A DNA stretch of 25,337 bases, taken from NCBI GenBank assembly GCA_030531025.1, contig JAUMTV010000043.1, positions 1 through 25,337 of the forward strand, read 5' to 3'. This DNA comes from Turicibacter sp. Its GTDB lineage: Bacteria; Bacillota; Bacilli; MOL361; Turicibacteraceae. This document shows positions 1-7,527 of the stretch, piece after piece; the first letter of the stretch is position 1; each line of letters begins with the position of its first letter. The position numbers and the translations under genes are program-made. The notes below the pieces were generated by a model. That model worked only from the letters and a program-made list of their open reading frames with translations. It ran no database searches and had not been told where the DNA came from.

Positions 1-142
1 CCTAGCGATTTATGAAAGAAATCTACTCCTCCTTTGCTAGGGAATGGGTCACCTAGCGATTTATGAAAGAAATCTACTCCTCCTTTGCTAGGGAATGGGT
101 CACCTACCATTTTCGAAGAAAATTTATCTGGACTTATATATA
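1..142 (-). repeat. Modular structured repeat, copy 1 (at least two 51-bp units, runs off the left edge)
   Basis: Bases 1-51 and 52-102 are perfect direct copies of a 51-bp unit, followed by a partial third unit (103-118). Read on the minus strand, each unit folds as CCTAGC ... GCTAGG around a purine-rich side loop (AAAGGAGGAGTA) and an inner GATTT/AAATC hairpin, and is followed by TGACCC. The 5' end on the minus strand is TATATAAGTCCAGATAAATTTTC, shared with the copies at 21162 and 25143. The unit series continues beyond base 1, so the total number is unknown. The partial unit looks like the product of a deletion between ATTTTCTTC direct repeats that are still separate in the copy at 25143. 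Confidence 0.85.
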
Positions 143-235
143 AGTCCAGATAAGTTTTTCATATCGGAAAACTTTTAGCTGGACTATAGTCTGTCTTAGT
201 ATTAAAGCGGCTCCTCAACCAAGTCTGTTATAAAA
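137..235 (+). repeat. Minimal (zero-unit) version of the structured repeat, head-to-head with copy 1
   Basis: On the plus strand it opens with TATATAAGTCCAG and closes with CTGGACTATAG (179-189). It encloses only one hairpin, AAGTTTTTC/GGAAAACTT with loop ATATC (152-174), and none of the 48-bp units. The A-T pair third in the hairpin arm of the other copies is a G-C pair here, a compensatory change. Bases 190-235 weakly resemble the 3' block of the copy at 25289 (for example AACCAAGTCTG against AACTGAGTATG). The junction with copy 1 is a perfect 30-bp palindrome at 124-153 (half-site TTATCTGGACTTATA). Bases 236-283 hold nothing else recognisable. Confidence 0.6.
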
Positions 236-283
236 ATATGAAATACATATCTGTTTCTATATATATTTTCGAGTAGCCCCTTT

Positions 284-1303
284 TTAATTTTTATTTTTTC
301 TTAATAAGCATAAAAAATATGGGGCTCCCACCACTGTTATTACAATTCCAACAGGAAGCTCTGAAGGCGAAAAGATCGTACGTGCCAATGTATCAGAAAC
401 TATCACAATTAATGCGCCTACTAAAATAGTAGTAGGTAGTAAAAACTCATGACTAGCACCGACCAATCGTCTCGCAATATGAGGGGCAATCAGTCCAATA
501 AATCCGATAGCTCCCGCTACTGAGACGCTTGCTGCGGCTAATGCGACAGCAATCATCAATAAAATAATTTGTTGCTTTCCAACATTCACTCCAAGACTTG
601 TGGCCAAATCTTTTCCTAACGCTAACGTATTTAATTCTTTCGATTTAAAAAAGGCAAGGGGCAATAAAATGAGAATCCATGGTAATAAAATGAGAATTTT
701 ATCCCAAGTCGTCCCGCCTATATTTCCAATATTCCATGTGCTAAATGAAACATATGTCGCCCGATCAAGTTTTAAAGAAGTCACTAAAATAAAGGCATTT
801 CCCGCTGCTGAAATAGCAATCCCCATTAATATCATCTTCATTGGACTAAATCCTTGATAGCGATTAAAAGACAACCAACAAATTAATAAAGCAACCCCAA
901 ATGCGCCAAAAAAGGAGGCAATAGGTAAGGCAAATGGATAGTGCACAGAAATGAAGGGAAGATATTTATAAACAAGAACCACCATTATTCCAGCCCCTAC
1001 ATTAATTCCTAAAATGCCTGGGTCAGCTAGATCATTACGAGATATGCTTTGTAAAAGACATCCTGAAGCTGCTAACCCCATTCCAACAAGGATTGCCATC
1101 ACAAGACGTGGAAGACGAAACTGATATAAAATCAAATTTTCTTTTGCACTCCCACCACCTAAAAGAATGCGACTCACATCTGAAAACGTCACATTAGAAT
1201 AACCTGTACTTAAACTCATTAAGATGGCAAGTCCAATTAAAGCAATAAGAACAAGGATTATCCCTAAACGAAACAGTTGTTTTTTCGGAGTTAAGTTACT
1301 CAT
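284..1303 (-). CDS. Iron-siderophore ABC transporter permease (FecCD family)
   Basis: Integral membrane permease of a BtuCD/FecCD-type importer. With its partner upstream it forms the channel through which iron-siderophore complexes enter, driven by the ATPase at 3368-4186. The 339-residue length and about nine to ten hydrophobic helices are normal for the family. Family features seen include the FRLPRLVMAILVGMGLAASG stretch near residues 63-82 and the GAIGFIGLIAPHIARRLVG segment around residues 265-283, the part that contacts the ATPase in FecCD proteins. The ATG overlaps the stop of the preceding permease by 4 bp (ATGA), so translation is probably coupled. It is last in the operon, and no strong terminator is visible before the repeats. 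The exact siderophore cannot be read from sequence. Confidence 0.93.
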   Translation of the reverse strand: MSNLTPKKQLFRLGIILVLIALIGLAILMSLSTGYSNVTFSDVSRILLGGGSAKENLILYQFRLPRLVMAILVGMGLAASGCLLQSISRNDLADPGILGINVGAGIMVVLVYKYLPFISVHYPFALPIASFFGAFGVALLICWLSFNRYQGFSPMKMILMGIAISAAGNAFILVTSLKLDRATYVSFSTWNIGNIGGTTWDKILILLPWILILLPLAFFKSKELNTLALGKDLATSLGVNVGKQQIILLMIAVALAAASVSVAGAIGFIGLIAPHIARRLVGASHEFLLPTTILVGALIVIVSDTLARTIFSPSELPVGIVITVVGAPYFLCLLRKNKN

Positions 1304-2310
1304 GAGACATCCCTTCCTCTCGTTTTAATTAAATAAATAAAGAACGGAACTCCAATCAAGGCTGTTAAAGCTCCAAGGGGTGTTTCTTGTGGCGCGTTGA
1401 TTAATCGAGCAGCTAAGTCAGCAATTAACAAAAACCACCCCCCAAATAAAGCTGAAATCGGAATAATCGATTGATACTTTCCTCCTACTAAAAGCTTGAC
1501 GATATGAGGAACAATTAATCCAACATAAGCAACATTCCCTGCTAATGACACAGCAATTCCTGCTAATGTCAAGATGATTAAAATACTAAACAAACGAATA
1601 AAAACTGTTCGTTGGCCAAGACTAGTCGCTACCTCATCACCTAAATTTAAAATCGTGATGTAGGGAGCTAAAATAAATGAAGCTAGTAATGTTACTAAAA
1701 TAATTGGAGCACTGATAACTAATTGTGGCCATGTAATGCCGGCCATTCCACCAGCTGACCAATAAGCTAAATCTTGACTTAAATTAAAATACAATGCTAC
1801 ACCTTGACTTAAAGAAACAAGTAATGCTGAAATCACAGCTCCAGCTAGCGTCAAACGAAAGGTCGTTGATCCGCCTTTAGCAGTCGAGCTAATACCAAAT
1901 ACAACGATGGCAGCTAAAGCAGCCCCGATAAATGACATCATCAATAATTGGTTATAGGCCATTCCACGACCAAAAGCAAAACATAGGGCAATCGCTAACG
2001 TTGCGCCACCATTAATACCTAAAATTCCTGAATCAGCAAGTGGATTTCGTGTAATTCCTTGCATGATAGCACCTGAAACTGCAAAGCAGGCACCGACTAA
2101 AAGGCTAGCCAGAACACGTGGTAATCGAACATTATGAATGACGGCATGATTAGTCAACGTTAAGTCTGGGGATAAAATAGCCTGCCAAATCTCAAAGAAA
2201 TTAATGTTTGCTGCCCCAAATGACACTGAGAGGGCGACGCTAATAACAATTAAAATCGCAAGTAAGAACATGATAACTAGTAATCGTCGACGCTCTTTTT
2301 TAACCTCCAA
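1300..2310 (-). CDS. Iron-siderophore ABC transporter permease (FecCD family)
   Basis: Second permease subunit, paralogous to the next gene and presumably its heterodimer partner in the membrane. The 336 residues carry the family's VRLPRVLASLLVGACFAVSG stretch and the NVAYVGLIVPHIVKLLVG coupling segment near residues 259-276. The start is TTG at 2310, chosen because AGGAGG lies 7 nt upstream and no nearer ATG has a site. It is separated from the lipoprotein gene by 74 bp holding a strong hairpin. Family membership is secure; the substrate (hydroxamate, catecholate or other siderophore) is not. Confidence 0.93.
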   Translation of the reverse strand: MEVKKERRRLLVIMFLLAILIVISVALSVSFGAANINFFEIWQAILSPDLTLTNHAVIHNVRLPRVLASLLVGACFAVSGAIMQGITRNPLADSGILGINGGATLAIALCFAFGRGMAYNQLLMMSFIGAALAAIVVFGISSTAKGGSTTFRLTLAGAVISALLVSLSQGVALYFNLSQDLAYWSAGGMAGITWPQLVISAPIILVTLLASFILAPYITILNLGDEVATSLGQRTVFIRLFSILIILTLAGIAVSLAGNVAYVGLIVPHIVKLLVGGKYQSIIPISALFGGWFLLIADLAARLINAPQETPLGALTALIGVPFFIYLIKTRGRDVS

Positions 2311-2334
2311 GCTAGTTCCTCCTTAAACACATAA

Positions 2335-2367
2335 AGAGTATGTAAAGTAAATTTCTTTACATACTCT
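2335..2367 (-). terminator. Intercistronic hairpin after the binding-protein gene
   Basis: A perfect 13-bp inverted repeat (AGAGTATGTAAAG / CTTTACATACTCT, 7-nt loop) starts 18 nt after the lipoprotein stop codon. There is no strong U-tract on the minus strand, so it more likely stabilises the upstream mRNA or terminates partially. That would yield more binding protein than permease, a common arrangement in ABC importer operons. Confidence 0.6.
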
Positions 2368-2384
2368 AATCAAATCAAAATTCA

Positions 2385-3371
2385 TTATTTAGCTGCATTT
2401 TCTTCTGCACGTTCTAATAACATATCCACAATTAAATTCATTTGATAGCGAACCGCCATTGGATCAAAGTGAACAAATACATTGAAATCATTCATAAAGA
2501 CTTGATTATTTTTAAAAGCATCGAGTGTTCCCCATATTGGATTTTGTGCAACTAAGTCTTCAATCGTTTGAGTGCTTCCTGATTCAGGCATATATTGTGT
2601 AATAAACATATAATCAGCTGCGTATTCAGGTAAAACTTCTAATGAAATTTCCATCCATTGATCCCCGTTAATCACATCTTCAACAATTTTTTCTGGTGCT
2701 TTTAACGCTAAAGCATTATATAACGCTTGTCCACCACGTCCGAAATTATCTCCATAAACATATAATGTTTTTCCTGATGTTTCATAAAGTCCAAATGTTG
2801 CATCTTCTGGAATGACACCTGCTAGTCGTTCACGAGCAGCTCTCGCTTCTTCATCAAATGCACGAATCCATTCTTCGGCTTCTTCTTGTTTATTAAAAAC
2901 ATCTCCTAATAAGCGAATTTCTTCTTGAACTGATCCTGCATATCCATAAGGAATATAAACAACAGGTGCAATTTGTTTTAATTGGTCTAAGTTTGAATCA
3001 TCATACGTAACAATTAAATCTGGATTTAATTCTAATGCCTTTTCCACGGAAATAGGAGCACCCACGTTTTCAATTCCGGTTAAATCACCTAAATAAGAAT
3101 AATCATAACCTTCACGCATAACTGTTCCAATGACTGGTACATCTAAAGCAATAGCACTTCCAACATACCCTTCATAAGCAATCACACGTTGTGGGTTAGC
3201 GGGAACTTCATACTCAACATCAGCAACAGTCACTTTTCTTGTCTCTTGATTTTGGTCAGCTGATTGTTCTGTTGAGGGAGTTTCATTATCTGATTTTGAT
3301 GGACTTGAACATCCAGTGAGCGAAAATCCTAAAGTAATCAATCCTGCTAATAATAAATGTTTCAATTTCAT
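2385..3371 (-). CDS. Iron-siderophore ABC transporter substrate-binding lipoprotein
   Basis: Captures iron-siderophore complexes at the outer face of the membrane and delivers them to the FecCD permeases. The N-terminus is a lipoprotein signal peptide (MKLKHLLLAGLITLGFSLTG, lipobox LTGC, lipidated Cys near residue 21) followed by a Ser/Asn/Glu-rich linker. The body is a class III periplasmic-binding (TroA/FhuD-like) fold, with the typical VPANPQRVIAYEGYVG entry and a VEKALELNPDLIVTYD segment around residue 110. Length (328 aa) is normal. It overlaps the ATPase gene by 4 bp. The relation to FeuA/YfiY-type proteins is from overall pattern only, so no specific symbol is assigned. Confidence 0.93.
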   Translation of the reverse strand: MKLKHLLLAGLITLGFSLTGCSSPSKSDNETPSTEQSADQNQETRKVTVADVEYEVPANPQRVIAYEGYVGSAIALDVPVIGTVMREGYDYSYLGDLTGIENVGAPISVEKALELNPDLIVTYDDSNLDQLKQIAPVVYIPYGYAGSVQEEIRLLGDVFNKQEEAEEWIRAFDEEARAARERLAGVIPEDATFGLYETSGKTLYVYGDNFGRGGQALYNALALKAPEKIVEDVINGDQWMEISLEVLPEYAADYMFITQYMPESGSTQTIEDLVAQNPIWGTLDAFKNNQVFMNDFNVFVHFDPMAVRYQMNLIVDMLLERAEENAAK

Positions 3372-4186
3372 AATAAATCTCCTTTAGTTTTCTTTTTTCT
3401 TCTTGAATAAGGCACACAAATAGGAGTACCTGTTAAGTGATCTCTTTCAATTTCTGCTTTTAAACTAAAGACGTCCTCAAGCATCTGCTTCGTCATGACT
3501 TCCTCAGGAGCTCCAGATGAATAAATTTTTTGATTAGCTACAACGACGAAATAGTCTGCATATCGTGCTGCTAAATTTAAATCATGTAACACCATTACGA
3601 TTGTCTTTCCTTGATCTTCATTTAATATTTGTAATAAATCTAGAATATCAATTTGATGAGCTAAATCTAAATACGTAGTAGGTTCGTCTAAAAAAATAAC
3701 TTCTGTATCTTGTGCTAATACCATTGCAATCCAAACGCGTTGGCGTTGACCACCCGATAAATCTTGTACTTCACGATCACGCAACTCATAGGTATTCGTT
3801 GCTTTTAATGCATTTAAGACCGCTTGTTCATCTTCTTGATCGTATGATTTAAACATTTTCTTATACGGGTAACGTCCTTGGCGGACGAGTTCAAGCACAG
3901 TCATTGCCTCAGGAGCGACTGGAGTTTGAGGTAAAACAGAAAGCGTCCGAGCAATTTTTTTTGAATCCATTTCTCTCATTAATTGATCATTCAAATAAGT
4001 ATCGCCTTGAATAGGCTTTAGTAAACGAGCCATTGTTTTAAGAAGGGTTGACTTTCCACAACCATTACTTCCTATCAAGACAGTAATCTTTCCTTTTGGA
4101 ATGGAGACATTAATCTGATTCAAAATAATTTTTTTATCATAACCAACTATTAAATCATTCACTTTTAATGTTTCTATACGAATCAC
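3368..4186 (-). CDS. Iron-siderophore ABC transporter ATP-binding protein (FecE-like)
   Basis: Cytoplasmic ATPase powering the siderophore importer. It has Walker A GSNGCGKSTLL (about residues 38-48), signature LSGGQRQRVW (about 143-152), Walker B VIFLDEPTTYLDL and the switch histidine in VLHDLNLAARYAD. This is the first gene of the operon, directly below the Fur box. The start is uncertain. The listed GTG (4186) is fused to the best Shine-Dalgarno-like stretch (AGGATGTGA), which sits 8 nt before an in-frame ATA (codon 4). That ATA would give the more family-like N-terminus (M)ETLKVNDLIVGY. A later in-frame GTG is also possible. Confidence 0.94.
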   Translation of the reverse strand: MIRIETLKVNDLIVGYDKKIILNQINVSIPKGKITVLIGSNGCGKSTLLKTMARLLKPIQGDTYLNDQLMREMDSKKIARTLSVLPQTPVAPEAMTVLELVRQGRYPYKKMFKSYDQEDEQAVLNALKATNTYELRDREVQDLSGGQRQRVWIAMVLAQDTEVIFLDEPTTYLDLAHQIDILDLLQILNEDQGKTIVMVLHDLNLAARYADYFVVVANQKIYSSGAPEEVMTKQMLEDVFSLKAEIERDHLTGTPICVPYSRRKKKTKGDLL

Positions 4187-4210
4187 ATCCTACTACCCTC
4201 AAATAATTCA

Positions 4211-4225
4211 TGAGAATGATTATCA
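4211..4225. promoter_or_regulatory. Fur box upstream of the siderophore transport operon
   Basis: TGAGAATGATTATCA matches the Bacillus-type 7-1-7 Fur operator (TGATAATNATTATCA) with one mismatch and lies 25 nt upstream of the ATPase start. Repression by Fur with iron would fit a siderophore importer. A possible minus-strand -35 (TTGACG) lies about 85 nt further upstream, so the exact promoter is not fixed. Confidence 0.85.
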
Positions 4226-4839
4226 ACCATAAACCTTTTTTATAAAATTACACTTATCTCTTCATTGCTTATCACACTCTATTATTTTTCATCCTCTAGT
4301 CGTCAATATACATTTTTACCTGTTTTTATCTAATTAAATACCTTAATTTTTAAGTTTAATACTAGTAAGTAAATAGTTTTAAATTAATAAACAAAAAATC
4401 ACTTCAAATCTTATTTGAAAAATCTATATATTAGGGAGCCTAACTTGATTAAATTTATAGCAATCTAACAAAGAAAAACCATCGTAAGTTGCAATATACA
4501 TTTCTTAATTAACCTCATTAATCAAATTAATCCCCTCCCTGTATCGTAAATTATTTCAATCACCCCATTTATTTCTAATCTCTTTTTAAAAACTCTAATC
4601 ACATCATCAAACTACTAGTATCCTAAGAAAAGTGGGTGCGTTTTTTTAATTTTTTCTCTATATTTTTTGTAATCATCTATATTTTTCAAAAATTTATGAA
4701 AAACTAAGAGAGATTCAGTAGTTTTCAATGAATTTCTACTTTTTTTATATACGAATACTACCGAGATTTTAATTACTTTATGCTATGCTAAATTTAAACG
4801 CTATCGATTTCAATGTTGCTAATAGAATGGAGTTTGTTT
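4226..4839. other. AT-rich divergent intergenic region
   Basis: About 610 bp between two divergently transcribed genes. It holds the promoters of both, but no clear sigma-A match stands out. TATGCTATGCT near 4781 is a possible plus-strand -10. There is a small TTCAAAT/ATTTGAA hairpin near 4400 and a weak AGTAG/CTACT hairpin followed by seven T (4717-4747). No open reading frame or recognisable RNA gene was found. Confidence 0.4.
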
Positions 4840-5739
4840 ATGAAAAAAATATCTTCACCAAAACGACATTTTAAATTCCTTCTTTTATTCAATTTAATAC
4901 TTTTAACCGCCTGCCACTCTGGCATGTCTAACAAAGAAAATCCCCTTCCTCAAACGATTGATTTAAGCCAAGCACCTCTAGAAATTACGATCCTTGAAAC
5001 AGGGAAATCTGATTGTATTATTATTGAAATTAAGGATAAAACGGTCATGATTGATACAGGACTTGATGAAAATGGGCAAAAAATTATTGATTTTTTAAAT
5101 AATGAAGATATTGATGTGATTGATTACCTGATTATCTCTCACTTAGATAAAGACCATATTGGTGGTAGCGACGTAATTATGGACCATATTACAGTTAACG
5201 AAGTCATTCAACCAAATTACACGCGCGATACAAAACAATACAACGAATATAAAAAAGCTTTAGATACCCATCATTTAACCACTCATTATCTGACCAATGA
5301 CTTAACGTTCGAACTTAATGAGGCAACTTTTACGATACACACGCCACTTCAAGAAGAATATGAACAGTCAAATAACTATTCACTTATTACATCCGTCTCA
5401 TATGGCGATCATAGTTTCTTATTTACAGGAGATGCTGAAGCCATTCGTTTAAGTGAATTTTTAAGCACTCACCCTCAGCACTATACACTGCTAAAACTTC
5501 CTCATCACGGAAGATATAGCGATTATCTTGATACTCTTTTAAAAACCACTTCTCCTACTTATGGAGTGATTACTTGTTCAGAAGAAGAATACCCAGACAT
5601 ACAAGTACTTGAATTATTAGCTCAAAATCAAGTTAACACCCTTATGACGAGTGATGGTCAAGTCACTATAAGAAGTGATGGAACAAATCTTAGCGTCAAT
5701 CAACAATTAAACACGATTATTTCATTCAAACAAAAATAG
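4840..5739 (+). CDS. Lipoprotein ComEC-like metallo-beta-lactamase-fold hydrolase
   Basis: A surface-anchored metallo-beta-lactamase-fold protein resembling the extracellular C-terminal domain of the DNA uptake protein ComEC, without its channel domain. The lipoprotein signal ends in LLTAC (Cys 25). Metal-ligand motifs in order are SHLDKDHIGG (about residues 100-109, the HxDxDH form seen in ComEC), FTGDAE (Asp 198) and LPHHG (222-223). The ATG at 4840 is used because GGAG lies 7 nt upstream and it starts the signal peptide directly; an in-frame ATG at 4813 would add nine residues. Stand-alone ComEC-like proteins are often annotated as competence or nuclease proteins, but activity here is inference. 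The gene is monocistronic, with a terminator at its stop codon. Confidence 0.85.
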   Translation: MKKISSPKRHFKFLLLFNLILLTACHSGMSNKENPLPQTIDLSQAPLEITILETGKSDCIIIEIKDKTVMIDTGLDENGQKIIDFLNNEDIDVIDYLIISHLDKDHIGGSDVIMDHITVNEVIQPNYTRDTKQYNEYKKALDTHHLTTHYLTNDLTFELNEATFTIHTPLQEEYEQSNNYSLITSVSYGDHSFLFTGDAEAIRLSEFLSTHPQHYTLLKLPHHGRYSDYLDTLLKTTSPTYGVITCSEEEYPDIQVLELLAQNQVNTLMTSDGQVTIRSDGTNLSVNQQLNTIISFKQK

Positions 5740-5765
5740 GAGACTAAACGATTAGTCTCCTTTTC
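5738..5765. terminator. Bidirectional intrinsic terminator
   Basis: GGAGACTAA / TTAGTCTCC stem with a 4-nt loop, TTTT on the plus side and ATTTTTG on the minus side. It sits between convergent genes and serves both. Confidence 0.9.
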
Positions 5766-6415
5766 TATTGGTTTATTTCTTCTATCAGTTTTGAAGTAGT
5801 CGCTTTTAATTCCTCTGCACTTTTAATTAAATCATTTGCTAACTCAGTAACTTCAGCATTTTGCGTTTGTGACAATAAATTGTTTACAAAAACAATAAAA
5901 ACATCACATTGCTTTAATAATCGACTTAAAAAATCATTGTCAATACTATTCCCAATCAACACCGTTGGATCCGTACCTTCACTCTTTAATTCATTTAAAA
6001 TCTGTTGATGAATTTCCTCATAACTAGCTAAGTAACTTGCTTCTTTAGCTTCATCAAAAACAGGATTTTCACTAATTTGTTTTTGAACTTTACTAATCTT
6101 CTTTAAATTTAGCTTAAAGTGATTGATTAGTTCATTAATCGGTTCTTTAAGTTCTTTTCGTTCACCATATTGGAGCTCATTTTTAGTTAATGCAATCAGT
6201 GCCCTTTCATAGTGAATCGTTTGATTTAAAAAATCAATATTTAAATCTCCTGTTTTTTCAGTAATCACCAATGAATCTTTCAATTCAAGATGGATTAAAT
6301 CAATCTTTTTTAAATAATCAATTTCTTTTAGATTCGGTTCATCAGCTGCTTGAACTGAGTAAGTCAATAAAAGGATCGATGTCGCTAAAATCAACATTTT
6401 CTTAATCATATTCAT
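5765..6415 (-). CDS. Exported helical protein of unknown function
   Basis: 216 residues with a Sec signal peptide (hydrophobic core near 7-20, likely cleavage after SVQA at about residue 23). The remainder is hydrophilic and predicted largely alpha-helical from its Leu/Lys/Glu spacing, with no Cys lipobox. The start is supported by AAGGCGGTG just upstream of the ATG. No catalytic motif or known family is recognised. It could be a cell-envelope or surface helical-bundle protein. It is transcribed alone, convergent with the ComEC-like gene and sharing its terminator. The long upstream region (6416-7174) carries no gene on the same strand. Confidence 0.75.
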   Translation of the reverse strand: MNMIKKMLILATSILLLTYSVQAADEPNLKEIDYLKKIDLIHLELKDSLVITEKTGDLNIDFLNQTIHYERALIALTKNELQYGERKELKEPINELINHFKLNLKKISKVQKQISENPVFDEAKEASYLASYEEIHQQILNELKSEGTDPTVLIGNSIDNDFLSRLLKQCDVFIVFVNNLLSQTQNAEVTELANDLIKSAEELKATTSKLIEEINQ

Positions 6416-6652
6416 CTTTACACCGCCTTATTTATTCCTTCTCTCTTATTATTTAATAAATTCCACTCCTTTATGTAATCTAAATGAACTTCTAAAGATG
6501 TCGAATCTCTCTTTTATAATCTAACATTTTTTTCAACGCACATTAGGTATCATAAAAGAAAAAAACACCTAAATTATTTCCCAAAACAACAGAACAATTT
6601 AAATACATGTTATTTTAAATATATAGAATTAATCTATAATTTTGTTTTATAG

Positions 6653-6862
6653 AGTCAAGCAGGTGGAGAAAAAGAACTGGAAAAAGAACGCGAAAAATGT
6701 TTAAAAATACTTAATTTAATGTTTTATAATAGTGTTAAAAATGAAGGATTTATAAGAAAAGGATCGAAAATTGATTCCAAAACAGAAAAAAGTAAGAAAA
6801 AAGAGAAGAAGCAGAAATATATAAAAGAGAAGGAAGTAGCAGAAAGATTACCAGTAGCATAG
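6653..6862 (+). pseudogene. Purine-rich open stretch, possible remnant or 47-aa lysine-rich ORF
   Basis: An open frame of 70 codons runs from just after a TAG (6650-6652) to a TAG at 6860-6862. The only ATG is internal (6719), giving 47 residues (MFYNSVKNEGFIRKGSK... ending AERLPVA), and it lacks a good ribosome binding site. The upstream codons read as a charged helix (ELEKEREKCLKILN), so this looks like the 3' end of a decayed gene. The plus strand is strikingly purine-rich from about 6655 to 6945, unlike neighbouring DNA. TATAAT at 6635 and the terminator at 6950-6983 would bound a transcript of about 330 nt, so a small RNA is an alternative. Bases 6416-6640 hold only AT-rich upstream sequence of the exported-protein gene. 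Confidence 0.35.
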
Positions 6863-6949
6863 GATAGATTTCAAATAGTATAAAATGAGATAAAATAAGA
6901 GGGCTAATAAAAAGGGGAAGAAAGAAATAAGAGAAGAAACGAAAAATAA

Positions 6950-6983
6950 AAATCAGCTAACTTTTAAAGAAAGCTGATTTTTT
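6950..6983. terminator. Bidirectional intrinsic terminator
   Basis: AAATCAGCT / AGCTGATTT stem with a 13-nt loop followed by TTTTTT on the plus strand; the minus strand also ends in a T-rich tract. It ends the purine-rich region and isolates the small gene at 7175. Confidence 0.8.
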
Positions 6984-7124
6984 AAATTTATATTGTTTTT
7001 TAACCTCGTAAGATCCTCCTATTATTATTCATATTGTCTCATCATCTCTTTTATCTATTGAATTAAATCATCTTAATAATAAAATAAATTTTGCTATATA
7101 ATATCAATATTCAACAAAATCGGT

Positions 7125-7167
7125 TATAATGAAGACATAGTATTACTAAATTTCATTATTAGGAGTG
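7125..7167 (+). promoter_or_regulatory. Promoter -10 and ribosome binding site of the small membrane protein gene
   Basis: TATAAT at 7125-7130 is a perfect -10; no matching -35 is clear at 17-18 nt. AGGAGTG at 7161-7167 lies 7 nt before the ATG and fixes the start. Confidence 0.55.
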
Positions 7168-7174
7168 CTGAAGA

Positions 7175-7363
7175 ATGGAAATGAAAAATCAAAAAATTAA
7201 AAAGCGTGGTTTAGCTGCTCTTTTAATCACTGGGACAGTTGTTGGAATTGGGATGGGAGCAACTCATATTATGAAAAAAGTTGCTCAACAAAAAGCTAAA
7301 TCAGACGAAATAAAACGCCTAAATGAACTTGAAGATGAAGAATTTGAAGACTTCTTTGAATAA
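7175..7363 (+). CDS. Small single-pass membrane protein, unknown function
   Basis: 62 residues: a basic N-terminus (MEMKNQKIKKRG), one hydrophobic helix (about residues 13-32, Gly-rich GTVVGIGMGA), then a charged tail ending in the strongly acidic EDEEFEDFFE. It has its own -10 (TATAAT), a good ribosome binding site (AGGAGTG) and a terminator straight after the stop, so it is a real expressed unit despite its size. The positive-inside rule suggests the basic N-terminus is cytoplasmic, though the lysine-containing segment after the helix makes topology uncertain. No family is recognised. Confidence 0.8.
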   Translation: MEMKNQKIKKRGLAALLITGTVVGIGMGATHIMKKVAQQKAKSDEIKRLNELEDEEFEDFFE

Positions 7364-7366
7364 TTA

Positions 7367-7391
7367 AAAACACCTCTTTTTGAGGTGTTTT
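7367..7391. terminator. Bidirectional intrinsic terminator
   Basis: AAACACCTC / GAGGTGTTT hairpin with T-runs on both sides. It terminates the small gene and can also stop minus-strand transcripts from the mutase gene, whose stop codon lies about 140 nt away. The gap between them holds a perfect DnaA-box 9-mer TTATCCACA (7444-7452) and nothing else of note. Confidence 0.88.
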
Positions 7392-7527
7392 TTGTATAAA
7401 TCGATATTGTTCTACAAATTTCGCAATGTTATTGAGATTTGATTTATCCACATTCAACTCTCTTCGGATCTTTTATCTCATCACTTTAGTAAAAGCCTCT
7501 TATTTTGATAGCTTGTGGATACTTTCT

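Noticed and set aside
1..102. Possible CRISPR array because of tandem repeats
   Set aside because: Units are contiguous 51-bp copies with no spacers, and there are no cas genes nearby.
600..857. Plus-strand open frame of 85 codons
   Set aside because: It lies antisense within the FecCD permease gene, with no ribosome binding site and no recognisable protein; it is a shadow frame.
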